From: Entomospira nematocerorum
GTDB lineage: Bacteria > Spirochaetota > Spirochaetia > WRBN01
DNA: 64,000 nucleotides
Direction: 5' to 3'
NCBI RefSeq assembly: GCF_028748105.1
Contig: NZ_CP118168.1
Location: 620,001 to 684,000, forward strand
Shown: positions 52,114 through 61,569 of the stretch, one piece after another
Layout: each line of letters begins with the position of its first letter
Numbering within the stretch: position 1 is the stretch's first letter
Made by a program: the position numbers and the translations under genes
Notes under the pieces: model-generated
The model's input: only the letters and a program-made list of their open reading frames with translations
Told to the model about the DNA's origin: nothing
The model's database searches: none

Positions 52114-53088
52114 ATGCTGAGAGTTATCCTTACTAGAAATAATCTCATTATGATTTTATATATTGCACTCTCTATCTTGATGGTAATGTCAAGAGAGAGT
52201 GGCTTAAGTCAGCGCATCACGACTAGTGGTGTGACTGTACTTAGTGGGGTACAACGAACGATGCATTGGATTTTCGGTGCTACTGAAAGTGGTTTACAAA
52301 ATGTTATTGAAGTTTGGAATATTCGTAAACATTATGTAAAACTGCAAGATAAACTCATAGATTATGCAGAGTATGAGTTGCAAGCTCAGCGATTGGAAAA
52401 AGAAAATCAGCGTTTGCGGATGCTGTTAGATCTACCTCCAGCACCTGGGTTTCGGCAAGTGATAGCTCCAATTGTGACATGGGATCCGGCGAATCTACAG
52501 CATGGTTTTCTTATTGGAAAGGGATACCATGCAGGAGTTTCACCTAAGATGTTAGTTCTTGCCTATAATAGTGAGCGCCGAATCTTTGGCGTTATTGGGC
52601 GTGTTGTAGAAGTTTTTCCTTACAGTGCTAAAGTAGTTCCTCTAAGTCATCCAGACTCTTTTCTAACAGTAAAAATCGAGCCTTCTGGATTTGAAGGGCT
52701 TGTGAATGGGGGTAGTTGGAGCGGGGATCGTCTTACTCTACGCTATGTCTCTCGGAATGCACTCTCCCTTTTATCTGTTGGTGATATGGCTGTTACAACA
52801 ACAGTACGTAAAAATGAAAGTGATGAGGGGTTACTCATTAGTGATTTATATGTTGGGGAAATTATCAATATCGTAGACAATCCAACGCTTGACGCCTTGG
52901 AGGTTTCCTTGAAGAGTGCGGTTAATATCGGACGCGTTGAACATGTGATTTTGCTAATAGCTGATGATGTAGCTGGATATGATGCAGATAACCACTTAGA
53001 AGATATCGATTCAACAAAAGTTTATACAGATTTTTATCAATTGCAAGAACAGTCAGGATTACCTGTAAAACCCTTGGGGAGTAGCTAG
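52114..53088 (+). CDS. mreC: Rod-shape protein MreC
   Basis: This 324-residue periplasmic protein links MreB to PBP2. It has an N-terminal membrane helix (NLIMILYIALSILMVMS), a coiled coil (about residues 70-105, LQAQRLEKENQRLRMLLDL) and the MreC core with GKGYHAGVSPKMLVLAYN, IGRVVEVFPYSAKVVPLSHPDSFLTVKI and a C-terminal beta barrel ending HVILLIAD. The tail of about 35 residues is polar and acidic. It sits between mreB and mreD. Confidence 0.92.
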   Translation: MLRVILTRNNLIMILYIALSILMVMSRESGLSQRITTSGVTVLSGVQRTMHWIFGATESGLQNVIEVWNIRKHYVKLQDKLIDYAEYELQAQRLEKENQRLRMLLDLPPAPGFRQVIAPIVTWDPANLQHGFLIGKGYHAGVSPKMLVLAYNSERRIFGVIGRVVEVFPYSAKVVPLSHPDSFLTVKIEPSGFEGLVNGGSWSGDRLTLRYVSRNALSLLSVGDMAVTTTVRKNESDEGLLISDLYVGEIINIVDNPTLDALEVSLKSAVNIGRVEHVILLIADDVAGYDADNHLEDIDSTKVYTDFYQLQEQSGLPVKPLGSS

Positions 53089-53607
53089 ATGCGCCGGTTT
53101 TTTATTCTTTTTCCACTGATCGCTGTTTTGAGTTTAGTTCAGGGGGTTATGCGTGGAATTATTGTGATTAATGGCATTGCATTAGTTCCTGATGTTGCAC
53201 TGATATTTTTAGTCCTCTTCTCTATTGAATTTGGGCGAGGTGTAGGACAGTCTGCTGGGTGGTTTGGAGGAATATTGGAAGATTTTGCTATGGCAAAACC
53301 CCTGGGATTTACAGCGTTGGTCAAAATGCTCATTGGATCCACCTTTGGTCTTCTTCAAGGGAGATTTATGGTGGGGGCATTAATGATTGCTTTATGGAGT
53401 ATTGCAGTTGCTACACTCATGAAGTATGGGCTGAGTTGGATACTTGCCATACTCATGCGTATCCATACATTTCAACTTATTCCGATGCTTTTGAACTTAG
53501 CTATAGAGATGGTTCTTAATCTTCTTATTACAATTCCTTCTTTCTGGATAACAAGAAAAATTCTGAAAAGTGCAGCAGACTATATTCGCCGGGAGCAAAA
53601 AATTTAA
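53089..53607 (+). CDS. mreD: Rod-shape protein MreD
   Basis: This 172-residue integral membrane protein has about five helices, the usual MreD layout. The family is weakly conserved; recognisable text is ALVPDVALIFLVLFSIEFGRGVGQSAGWFGGILEDFAMAKPLGFTALVKMLIG, where the Gly-rich loop with Asp before the second conserved helix fits MreD. It starts immediately after the mreC stop, and its own stop overlaps the mrdA start by one base. Confidence 0.88.
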   Translation: MRRFFILFPLIAVLSLVQGVMRGIIVINGIALVPDVALIFLVLFSIEFGRGVGQSAGWFGGILEDFAMAKPLGFTALVKMLIGSTFGLLQGRFMVGALMIALWSIAVATLMKYGLSWILAILMRIHTFQLIPMLLNLAIEMVLNLLITIPSFWITRKILKSAADYIRREQKI

Positions 53608-55532
53608 TGATTGATAAATTCGTTGATAAAGGGAAAATTATTGCGCTTGCGGTTATTACAGTGACTTTATTAATAATCTTTACGATTCGGATATTTTATC
53701 TTCAAGTATCACAAGGTCTACGGTTTTTGAATGCATCAGGTAGTATTTCTACGGTTTCTCAAATTTTACCAGCAAGACGTGGGTTGATATATGATCGTCA
53801 TGGAGAACAGTTAGTTTTTCATGAAGATTTTTTTGCTGTTTATGTGGATATGAGAGCCATTGATAGTGAGGACAATCTCATACAGTTACGGGAACGATTG
53901 AAGCATGAGTTAGAGTTATCAGATAGCTTTTTGGATAGGCGGATGCCTTGGTCTGAGGCAAAGCCAGTCACGGAAGCTGTTCTAATTCGTGAAGATGTTG
54001 CATTTGAAAAAATAGCTTATTTTGCGGAAAATCGAGAGCTTTTTCCTGGGGTACAATGGCAACCAAGATCAAAAAGAATTTACTCTGAAGAGGCAGGAGT
54101 TGCGCACATTCTAGGGTATGTCGCAGAAATCAGTGAAGATGAGCTCCAGATCTTATATAATGATGGATATAGGCGTGGTGATCGTATTGGAAAGTCTGGT
54201 ATTGAAAAGGAGTATGATCGCTACCTCCGTGGTGCTCCTGGGCGACAATATTTTATGGTTGACGCTCGAGGTCAGCGTATACATGAAATTGAAGATGCAA
54301 GGCAGTTAGCGCAAAATGGATCGAATTTATATCTTACAATTGATATGCGTATTCAACGCTTAGCATACGACGCACTTGCTGGAAGACGTGGATCGGTAAT
54401 CGTACTAAGGCCTTCTTCGGGTGAAATTTTGGCAATGGTGAGTAACCCCGTTTTTAATGCGAATTCCTTTAGTGAGAGAGGAAGCCGTGGTCTTGCAGCC
54501 CAGATAATGGATCCTAATTTTCCGTTTATTAATCGTACTATTTCTGCTGTTTATCCAGCAGCATCCCCCTTTAAGATTATTACTGAGACAACCATTCTCG
54601 AAAATGAGGCCGTATCTCCCGATTTTAAAGTATACTGTCCTGGATATATTAATATAGGGAATTTAACATTTTATTGCCATGATCGTAATGGACATGGTTG
54701 GCAGAATTTATCTGATGCTCTTGCAAATAGTTGCAATGTGTATTTTTGGACAATTGCTAAGGATTATTTAGGTAAGGATAATCGGGGCAATAGTGATCCA
54801 AGCAAAATCGCTGATATAGCGCGTGATTTTGGGCTAGGTGCATATACAGAAATTGATCTACCAGGTGAAAAGAGTGGTATTATTCCCGATCGTGCATGGA
54901 AAGAGGATACCTATAATAGTGCTTGGGTTGGTGGTGATACTATGAATATGGCAATTGGACAAGGATTCGTACAAGTGACTCCCTTACAAATGGCAAATGT
55001 TACTGCTATGGTGGCTAATCGTGGAATAATCTTTAAACCTCATGTGGTAATGCGTGTTAGCAATGAGGATGTTGGATTTGAGCATACAAAAACAGCAGAA
55101 GTATTACACCAATCACAGATATCACAAGAGTCTTGGCGTAGGCTTAATCAAGATATGCGTGGAGTTGTAACACGAGGTACTGGATGGGTTTTAACAAGAG
55201 CTACTACTGTTGCAGGGAAGACCGGTACAGGAGAAACTGGTATTGATAGACAGTTTCATGATTGGTTTGTTGCATTTGCTCCCTATGAAACTACTAACCC
55301 AGAGGAGCGAATTGTTGTAGTAGTACAGATTGAGGCAAACAATAATTATCAATGGTGGTCAACAAAGATTGCTGACTTTATTATTCAGGGATATTTTGCA
55401 GAGCAGAGTTATCATGATGTTTTAAGAACATTACAGCCATGGTATATGAATTGGCGTGCTGTTACAGGTGATAATCTTCCTCCCAGACCCTTGCCCTCTA
55501 CCGCGGCTGTTTTAGCAACACTAGAAGAATAG
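53607..55532 (+). CDS. mrdA: Penicillin-binding protein 2 (elongation transpeptidase)
   Basis: This 641-residue class B PBP crosslinks peptidoglycan during lateral growth, partner of RodA. It has one N-terminal membrane helix (residues 12-30) and a pedestal domain with RGLIYDRHGE. The transpeptidase motifs are SxxK in YPAASPFKI (about residue 320), SxN as SCN in ALANSCNVYFW (about 374) and KTG in VAGKTGTGE (about 537). The SxxK box reads PAASPFK where PPGSTFK is common: Ala for Gly before the nucleophile and Pro after it. This is unusual, yet all catalytic residues are kept. It follows mreD directly. Confidence 0.95.
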   Translation: MIDKFVDKGKIIALAVITVTLLIIFTIRIFYLQVSQGLRFLNASGSISTVSQILPARRGLIYDRHGEQLVFHEDFFAVYVDMRAIDSEDNLIQLRERLKHELELSDSFLDRRMPWSEAKPVTEAVLIREDVAFEKIAYFAENRELFPGVQWQPRSKRIYSEEAGVAHILGYVAEISEDELQILYNDGYRRGDRIGKSGIEKEYDRYLRGAPGRQYFMVDARGQRIHEIEDARQLAQNGSNLYLTIDMRIQRLAYDALAGRRGSVIVLRPSSGEILAMVSNPVFNANSFSERGSRGLAAQIMDPNFPFINRTISAVYPAASPFKIITETTILENEAVSPDFKVYCPGYINIGNLTFYCHDRNGHGWQNLSDALANSCNVYFWTIAKDYLGKDNRGNSDPSKIADIARDFGLGAYTEIDLPGEKSGIIPDRAWKEDTYNSAWVGGDTMNMAIGQGFVQVTPLQMANVTAMVANRGIIFKPHVVMRVSNEDVGFEHTKTAEVLHQSQISQESWRRLNQDMRGVVTRGTGWVLTRATTVAGKTGTGETGIDRQFHDWFVAFAPYETTNPEERIVVVVQIEANNNYQWWSTKIADFIIQGYFAEQSYHDVLRTLQPWYMNWRAVTGDNLPPRPLPSTAAVLATLEE

Positions 55533-55542
55533 GTGGAATCTT

Positions 55543-56856
55543 GTGCGAGCGATAATCGAATTTTTAAAACGCTTTGATTATTTAATTTTTTTGCCTATAG
55601 TGGTGCTTCTGACCTTTAGTGTCTTTTTTGTATATTCGGCTGGAATTAACTCTTATGGTATTTCAGTAAGTAATGAGTGGCAAAAGCAAATTATCTGGGC
55701 AAGTATAGGGTTGATGATGTTTTTCATATTAACCGTTATTGATTATCAACGCTATCGTGATATAGCAATTATTAGTTATATCATTAATCTTTTATTGCTA
55801 TTGGCTGTTTTGATTGTTGGGACTAAGATCTCTGGGGCAAAGAGATGGCTTGGATTGGGTCCCTTTGGTATACAGCCAGCTGAATTTGCAAAAATTGGAT
55901 TTATTTTAATTATTGCTCGCTTTTTGAGTAGTTATGGAAGGAATCCAAGGCATGCTAGTACATTAGGTATTACAGGATTGTTAGTTTTATTACCTATGAT
56001 ACTCATTCTGCGTCAGCCTGATTTTGGTACATCAATGGTTTTTTTGGTAATCCTGGGTATGATGCTCTTTATGGCTGGTGGGAGTGCACTGCTACTGACT
56101 TTTTTTGTAACAATCATTATTTGGTTTTTATTGCTGATTTTCTTTCCACTATATTTTGACTTAGTAAAGGAGCGAGATATTTGGATTACGACGCTATTAA
56201 GCTCTCCTTATTGGTTAGGCTGGGTAGGAGCTGTTGCCTTTGTGATTATTATAATTAGCTTAGTAGGTTGGTTTACATATCATAAGTGGATATATTTAAT
56301 CTCCGTCTACTTATCAACGAGTTTCGGTATAGCTGTAGGTCTTACCTGGCTGGCACATCAGCGTTTTCAGACTTATCAGTGGGATCGATTACGCGTTTTT
56401 GTGAATCCACAGATTGATCCGCTTGGATCTGGATGGCATATATTACAATCTCTTACCGCTATTGGATCTGGTGGTGTCTATGGAAGAGGTTATTTGGGAG
56501 GGATTCACTCTCATAATCAATTTCTTCCTGAGCAAAGTACAGATTTTATCTTTTCTATTATTTTAGAAGAGACTGGTTTTGTGGGAGCGGTAATCCTGCT
56601 TCTTGCATATGGAACACTGCTCTTGCGACTACTGTTTATTATGTCGAAGTCTAGAGATAAATTTAGTATGTTGGTTATAGGTGGAACTTTTTCATTGCTT
56701 TTAATTCATGTATGGATTAATATCGGAATGGTTATTGGATTGATGCCAATTAAAGGGGTACCACTTTTTTTACTTTCGTATGGCGGATCCTCTGTGTTGA
56801 GTATGATGATTTTATTGGGCATAGTGAGCAGTATAAGTTTGCGTCAATATCGTTAG
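55543..56856 (+). CDS. rodA: Peptidoglycan glycosyltransferase RodA (SEDS)
   Basis: This 437-residue SEDS-family glycosyltransferase polymerises lipid II with PBP2. It has ten or so membrane helices. Conserved pieces are SGAKRWLGLGPFGIQPAEFAKIGFILIIARFL (about residues 95-130), LRQPDFGTSMVFL, and GYLGGIHSHNQFLPEQSTDFIFSIILEETGFVG with the catalytic-loop Glu/Asp region, then PIKGVPLFLLSYGGSSVLSMMILLGI. It is a little longer than many RodA because of an extra hydrophobic segment near residues 200-245. The start is a GTG preceded by AGGTGG; no ATG is available before the first helix. Confidence 0.95.
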   Translation: MRAIIEFLKRFDYLIFLPIVVLLTFSVFFVYSAGINSYGISVSNEWQKQIIWASIGLMMFFILTVIDYQRYRDIAIISYIINLLLLLAVLIVGTKISGAKRWLGLGPFGIQPAEFAKIGFILIIARFLSSYGRNPRHASTLGITGLLVLLPMILILRQPDFGTSMVFLVILGMMLFMAGGSALLLTFFVTIIIWFLLLIFFPLYFDLVKERDIWITTLLSSPYWLGWVGAVAFVIIIISLVGWFTYHKWIYLISVYLSTSFGIAVGLTWLAHQRFQTYQWDRLRVFVNPQIDPLGSGWHILQSLTAIGSGGVYGRGYLGGIHSHNQFLPEQSTDFIFSIILEETGFVGAVILLLAYGTLLLRLLFIMSKSRDKFSMLVIGGTFSLLLIHVWINIGMVIGLMPIKGVPLFLLSYGGSSVLSMMILLGIVSSISLRQYR

Positions 56857-56878
56857 TGAATGGGGGAGTAAATATAAT

Positions 56879-57529
56879 ATGATCGTTGCAATTGATGGAC
56901 CAGCTGGTGGAGGAAAGAGTGCTTTAGCTGATTTAATTTCGAAGAGACTACATTTTTTTCTACTTAACTCGGGTCTCTTTTATCGAGCAGTTACGGCACT
57001 GGCCATTGAGAAAGGATTTTTGTTATCAGATGAGCATGATATAAATGCAATTTCTCAGCTAGCAAGAGAAACACGATTTTCTATAGTTAATGATATCTTG
57101 TTTGTAAATAATCTTGATATGCGACAGCAGTTGCACACGCATGAGGTTGATAAGTATGTTGCTCATGTATCCTCCATTGCAGATGTACGGTATGTTTTGA
57201 ATGAAAATATGCGTAGACTTGTCGCAAATCGGGATACAGTATGTGAGGGACGTGATATGACAAGTGTTGTGTTTCCTGAGGCAAAATTAAAAATTTTTTT
57301 AGATGCATCTGTAGAAATACGTGCAAAAAGACGATTTGATCAAGAATATAGCAGAATGAGTCTTGACGAAATTCAAAAAAGCATTCAAAATAGAGATGAG
57401 ATCGATAAGACAAAAGCAATCGGTGCATTAAAGATTGTACCTGATGCTTGGTATATCGAGTCGTCGGATAAATCATTAGAGGATGTCTATCATATGGTTG
57501 CTAGCCGTATTGAAGAGATCAGAGAATAG
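56879..57529 (+). CDS. cmk: Cytidylate kinase
   Basis: This 216-residue enzyme phosphorylates CMP and dCMP to the diphosphates. The P-loop is IDGPAGGGKSALADLI (residues 5-20), then LNSGLFYRAVTALAI, the CMP-binding EGRDMTSVVFPEAKLKIFLDAS and the lid RRFDQEYSRMSLDEI. The usual GRDxGTVVFP reads GRDMTSVVFP. It sits 15 bases before rpsA, the classical cmk-rpsA pairing. Confidence 0.94.
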   Translation: MIVAIDGPAGGGKSALADLISKRLHFFLLNSGLFYRAVTALAIEKGFLLSDEHDINAISQLARETRFSIVNDILFVNNLDMRQQLHTHEVDKYVAHVSSIADVRYVLNENMRRLVANRDTVCEGRDMTSVVFPEAKLKIFLDASVEIRAKRRFDQEYSRMSLDEIQKSIQNRDEIDKTKAIGALKIVPDAWYIESSDKSLEDVYHMVASRIEEIRE

Positions 57530-57544
57530 GAGTGGGTTAGGAAG

Positions 57545-59221
57545 ATGAGTGATAGAGAAGCACCAAACCGAGCTGATTGGGAAAAGCTGATTGAGACAAA
57601 AGAACAACCAAAAAAGGGCGATGCCGTTGAAGGGGTTGTAGTTCAAGTAAGTGAGGAGGATGTCTATTTAGCTTTAGGCCTAAAGAGTGAAGCTAGAGTA
57701 TCTCTTGATGAATTCACAACACCTCCCAAGATTGATGATAAGGTGCGCGTGATTGTTATTGATCCAGATCGAATACGTGTATCTAAAATTGAGGCAGATA
57801 AAGAGGGTGTAAAGAAGACTTTACAAGATGCCTTTACGAATAAAACACCTATTGAAGGTATTATCAAAAAAGCAACCAATGGTGGCTTTAATGTAGATCT
57901 CGGTGGTGGGATTAGTGCCTTTTTACCGATTTCCAAGGTGGACACCCATCGTGTAGAAGAAACAGGTAAGTATATTGGATTAAAGTCAAAGTTTTTAATT
58001 GATCGATTACAGCATCCTGAAAATAATGATCGTTTAAATATTGTTGTTACACGAAGAGAGCTTTTACTCGAAGAGAATGAAGCTAAGCGAGAGGCATTTT
58101 TTGAAAACACAAAAGTTGGAGAGAATGTCAAGGGTATCGTAAAGAGTTTCACAAGCTTTGGAGCATTTATTGATTTAGGTGGGTTTGATGGCCTACTACA
58201 TTTAAATGATATGAGCTGGGGTCATGCATCACGGCCAAAAGATTATGTCCAAAAAGATCAAGAAATTGAGTTAAAGGTAGCGCGCCTTGATCCAGAGAAC
58301 AAACGAATCAATTTAAGTTTAAAACACTTCTCAGATGATCCATGGATTGGATTTGAGGATCGCTATGGTGTTGATGACGTCGTAGATGGGAAAGTAACTA
58401 AGTTGACAGAATTTGGTGCATTTGTGGAGCTTGAAGAGGGTATTGAGGGGTTGGTACATATTTCTGACTTAAGTTGGAGCAAGAGAATTAAGCATCCTAA
58501 AGAAATTTTGTCAGTGGGTGATCCCGTTAAGGTTGTTATTCTCGGCTATGATACAGAGGCAGAGAAGATCTCTCTTGGATTGAAGCAAACAATGGAGAAC
58601 CCTTGGGTTAAATTTATTGAAAACAATCCCGTGGGAACCAAATTTATACGAACTGTGAAAAAAGTTACTTTCAGTGGAGCGATTATCGAGCTTGAGGAAG
58701 GTGTTGAGGGATTTCTCCATATTGATGATATTTCTTGGCAAAAGCGTCCACGTAGTGCACAGGCACTCCTGAAGGAAGGACAAGAGGTTGAGGTCTTAAT
58801 TCTTGAAATTGATCCAGAAAATATGCGAATTGCTTTAGGAATGAAGCAGTTACAAGTTGATCCATGGGAACGCCTTTATGATCACTATAAGCGTGGTGAA
58901 CCAATTGAGGGAGAAATTATTAGCAAGACTGAATTTGGTGTGTTCATCCGTGTTCCTGGTGAAATTGATGGATTAATCCATAAGAGTCAGCTTACTGATG
59001 ACAGAAATGCTAATATCGAAGAAATTATGGCATCTATGAGTATTGGGCAAAAAGTTACAGCACTCATTATTGAATTTTCACCTGAAAATCGACGTTTAGC
59101 CCTTTCTGTAAGGGAACTCAAACGCGTTCAGAGTCGTAAAGAGCTTAATAAATATATTGCTGAAGATAATGCTGATGACAGTGGCACAGCAACACTTGCA
59201 GACTTTTTTGGAAAAGATTAG
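57545..59221 (+). CDS. rpsA: 30S ribosomal protein S1
   Basis: This 558-residue protein contains six S1 (OB-fold) RNA-binding repeats, at about residues 22-85, 95-180, 195-270, 280-355, 365-445 and 452-535. Repeats 3-6 show the canonical text, for example VKGIVKSFTSFGAFIDLGGFDGLLHLNDMSW and VDGKVTKLTEFGAFVELEEGIEGLVHISDLSW, which bind mRNA. Repeats 1 and 2 are divergent and probably serve ribosome docking, as in E. coli. It is close in length to E. coli S1 (557) and directly follows cmk. Confidence 0.96.
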   Translation: MSDREAPNRADWEKLIETKEQPKKGDAVEGVVVQVSEEDVYLALGLKSEARVSLDEFTTPPKIDDKVRVIVIDPDRIRVSKIEADKEGVKKTLQDAFTNKTPIEGIIKKATNGGFNVDLGGGISAFLPISKVDTHRVEETGKYIGLKSKFLIDRLQHPENNDRLNIVVTRRELLLEENEAKREAFFENTKVGENVKGIVKSFTSFGAFIDLGGFDGLLHLNDMSWGHASRPKDYVQKDQEIELKVARLDPENKRINLSLKHFSDDPWIGFEDRYGVDDVVDGKVTKLTEFGAFVELEEGIEGLVHISDLSWSKRIKHPKEILSVGDPVKVVILGYDTEAEKISLGLKQTMENPWVKFIENNPVGTKFIRTVKKVTFSGAIIELEEGVEGFLHIDDISWQKRPRSAQALLKEGQEVEVLILEIDPENMRIALGMKQLQVDPWERLYDHYKRGEPIEGEIISKTEFGVFIRVPGEIDGLIHKSQLTDDRNANIEEIMASMSIGQKVTALIIEFSPENRRLALSVRELKRVQSRKELNKYIAEDNADDSGTATLADFFGKD

Positions 59222-59247
59222 ACGCCTAAGGAGTATAGTGGCTGAAT

Positions 59248-59892
59248 ATGGATAGTTTACGTAAAAGTAGAGTACAAAAAGGCTTTATTTTCGGTGTCTT
59301 GGCGCTTACAGTAGTTCTTATTGGCGGAGTACTACTTTTTGCGCGCTCGTGGGCAATCCACAAAGAGTCAGACTTTTCGCGTCTAGATAAAGTTATTGCA
59401 GATGTTGTACATGGTAGAGAACAGCGTATATTTACGCTGTCTCCAGTCCAAGAGCAGGAATTACTCTTGTTACAGAAGAGTCGTTTTCCTTATATTAGAT
59501 TAGAAGCAATGATGCTTCTTGCAGAGAATGCATCTCACCAGCAGCTATGGGAAGAGGCTCTTGCTTTATGGCACCAAGTTGCGAGTCATAAAAAGAGTTT
59601 TTTAGCTCCTAAGGCTCAGTTAAACATAGCATATATTTTAATCCAACAAGAGCGTATCGAAGAAGCTTACTTGGCGTTAGAGTCTATGAGAAATTATAGG
59701 CATAGCACCATTAATCCTGATTTATATAATGAAGCAGAGTTTGTAAAAGCATATTTGTTAGAGATGTTAGGCGATCTAGATGCAGCTTTGGATATCTACA
59801 CAAGTCTTATTTTGACTCTCAATGATGAAAATACATGGTATCAGCAAGCTCAAGCACGATTAATTTATCATGAGAAAGACATAGCTATATAG
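59248..59892 (+). CDS. Membrane-anchored TPR-like protein
   Basis: The 214-residue protein has a basic start, one membrane helix (about residues 12-33; GFIFGVLALTVVLIGGVLLFA), then helical hairpins of TPR type: AMMLLAENASHQQLWEEALALWHQVA, PKAQLNIAYILIQQERIEEAYLALESM and EFVKAYLLEMLGDLDAALDIYTSLIL. The layout is like YfgM/ancillary SecYEG TPR proteins, but no direct relation can be claimed. It follows rpsA with AAGGAG 14 bases ahead of the ATG, rather far. A strong terminator ends the unit just downstream. Confidence 0.7.
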   Translation: MDSLRKSRVQKGFIFGVLALTVVLIGGVLLFARSWAIHKESDFSRLDKVIADVVHGREQRIFTLSPVQEQELLLLQKSRFPYIRLEAMMLLAENASHQQLWEEALALWHQVASHKKSFLAPKAQLNIAYILIQQERIEEAYLALESMRNYRHSTINPDLYNEAEFVKAYLLEMLGDLDAALDIYTSLILTLNDENTWYQQAQARLIYHEKDIAI

Positions 59893-59916
59893 GTTTCTAT
59901 ATATATTTATCGTAAA

Positions 59917-59942
59917 AAAAGAGCAATTAATATTGCTCTTTT
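59917..59942 (+). terminator. Intrinsic terminator ending the cmk-rpsA-TPR unit
   Basis: AAAAGAGCAAT (59917-59927) pairs with ATTGCTCTTTT (59932-59942), an 11-bp perfect stem with a 4-base loop, followed by more T. Confidence 0.9.
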
Positions 59943-59967
59943 TATTTATTTATGTCATCCTTTGATT

Positions 59968-60564
59968 ATGTTACATATATTTTTACGACTAAGCATATTC
60001 ATAGTTTTATTAATAGGATGTGGTCTTCCTTCTTCATATGTTGTACCTATACCACAAATTACAAACATAGCTGGATCAAGAGTGGATTTTTCTCTCCAAA
60101 AAAGCAACGGATTTGTTTTATATTACAGGGTCTATGAACCCAATCAAAATCCAAATCGAGACTTAAGTGGATCGCCATACTCTCGAGAGGCAGATATTTT
60201 TCGTTATTTTCAATATTATAAAAGTTACCCAAGCAGTGCTACATCTATTATTCTTCCCCGTTTTATATGGCAGCCGACTCAGGCAGATCAGCCTCCATAT
60301 AGTATCAATTTAGATACACTAACAGGTCAAATTATGATTTGGGATAGACAAGGACAACTCATATTTCAAGACACCTTGCAACGGAGTAATCTACTTGATT
60401 TTACTCTTTTTCAACGAGGAGAGTCTGATCTGCCAAGCGGATTCAGTAGTGTTACGGGTAGACTTGCTTGGGCTGCTATGAACATGGAACTGAATACTAC
60501 AACCATGACAGTGCAAAATTCTATGCCTATTTACTTACATCAGGTAACTATTAACGTTGGCTAG
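59968..60564 (+). CDS. Lipoprotein of unknown function
   Basis: The 198-residue protein begins with a short hydrophobic signal (LRLSIFIVLLIGC) whose lipobox LIGC puts the lipidated Cys at about residue 18. The mature part is rich in Tyr, Pro, Gln and Ser with beta-strand-like segments (GQIMIWDRQGQLIFQDTLQ) and no known family. The frame is open from a TTG at 59962, but the ATG at 59968 is preferred; neither has a ribosome site. Its 3' end overlaps the convergent DUF192 gene by 14 bases. Confidence 0.6.
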   Translation: MLHIFLRLSIFIVLLIGCGLPSSYVVPIPQITNIAGSRVDFSLQKSNGFVLYYRVYEPNQNPNRDLSGSPYSREADIFRYFQYYKSYPSSATSIILPRFIWQPTQADQPPYSINLDTLTGQIMIWDRQGQLIFQDTLQRSNLLDFTLFQRGESDLPSGFSSVTGRLAWAAMNMELNTTTMTVQNSMPIYLHQVTINVG

Positions 60565-60991
60565 CGATTGGGAGATTTCTAATTTTCATACCAGGTTTAA
60601 TACCAAACTGTTCAAAACTACCCTGATTTAACTCTAAAGCAAATGCAATATTGTTATTGCGACTTTGCACGGATCTCTGACTGAAAGGAGTCATATCATA
60701 AATTTCTAAGATAGTTCCATCTATATCTATATAAGCTATAGACAGCGGTATAAAAGTATTTTTCATATAAAAAGAACGGTAATCCTGATCTGGGAAGACA
60801 AAGAGCATTCCTTCTTTACTTCCTAGATGCTGGCGAAACATTAAGCCTTGTGCACGACTTTCAGGAGTATCTGCAAGTTCTACGAGAAAAGTATGATTAT
60901 TGATAGATAACTCTATTTTTCTTAGAGATATGTTTGCAAATATTGGAATTGTATACACGAGAGATAGAATAATTGATTTGTAAAGTAACAT
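60551..60991 (-). CDS. DUF192 family secreted protein
   Basis: This 146-residue protein has a signal peptide (about residues 1-20). The DUF192 core is clear: VELADTPESRAQGLMFRQHLGSKEGMLFVFPDQDYRSFYMKNTFIPLSIAYIDIDGTIL, with the family pattern RxxGLMFR ... GMLFVF ... FxMKNTxIPLDxxFID. The function of DUF192 is unknown; members are small extracytoplasmic proteins. It lies 2 bases after the next gene upstream (60994-61569) and is co-transcribed with it. Confidence 0.88.
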   Translation of the reverse strand: MLLYKSIILSLVYTIPIFANISLRKIELSINNHTFLVELADTPESRAQGLMFRQHLGSKEGMLFVFPDQDYRSFYMKNTFIPLSIAYIDIDGTILEIYDMTPFSQRSVQSRNNNIAFALELNQGSFEQFGIKPGMKIRNLPIASQR

Positions 60992-60993
60992 GA

Positions 60994-61569
60994 TTATAAA
61001 CTCTCTAGGAATTGTTCACGGCTACGCTCAATGGTTGATCTATCTGTATTATTCCGATCAAGTAATATATTAAAAATATTCATGTCTATATACTTTAGGA
61101 TAGCAGGTTGCTCTAGGGAAAGGCGTGTTGTTGTATTTTCCCAAATAGATCGTAGTGGACTGAGATCTGTTGGCTGTCCGTATCTTTCCGTTAGAGACTG
61201 CCATACTGTAAAAAAATCAAGCCAATTTTCATTAAGCACAATAGTAATAGAAAAAAGAGAGTCTTGATAAAAGCTAAAAAAACCACGATAAACAAAGCCT
61301 GCACCACGTACCTCGATGATTGTCCGATCAAGTGGATCGAGTAAGGAAACATCAGGGCGTCCACGAAAGACAAAATTAGGATCAGTTTTTAATGCTTCAA
61401 TAACAGCATCATAACTCATACCAAGGGAAATCGTACTGAATGTATTGGGTGGAGGAGGTACTGCAGAAGAGTCATTTTTTGTAGATTCTTGCGCAATTAT
61501 GCTAGCAGGCATCATGCTAAATAGCGTAAAAAAAAGAATAGATAGTGAGAAATGGGGTTTATTTTTCAA
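60994..61569 (-). CDS. Secreted protein of unknown function
   Basis: The 191-residue protein has a signal peptide ending near SIIA-QES (residue 25), then a Pro/Ser-rich spacer (SSAVPPPPNTFS). A compact domain follows, which starts ISLGMSYDAVIEALKTDPNFVFRGRPDVSLLDPLDRTIIEVRG and continues with FFSFYQDSLFSITIVLNENWLDFFTVWQSLTERYGQP. The pattern LGMSYDAVxEAL...L...YGxP resembles small periplasmic lipid- or peptide-binding folds of the BamE/SmpA-like type, but I do not claim membership. It overlaps the upstream gene by 11 bases. Confidence 0.65.
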   Translation of the reverse strand: MKNKPHFSLSILFFTLFSMMPASIIAQESTKNDSSAVPPPPNTFSTISLGMSYDAVIEALKTDPNFVFRGRPDVSLLDPLDRTIIEVRGAGFVYRGFFSFYQDSLFSITIVLNENWLDFFTVWQSLTERYGQPTDLSPLRSIWENTTTRLSLEQPAILKYIDMNIFNILLDRNNTDRSTIERSREQFLESL

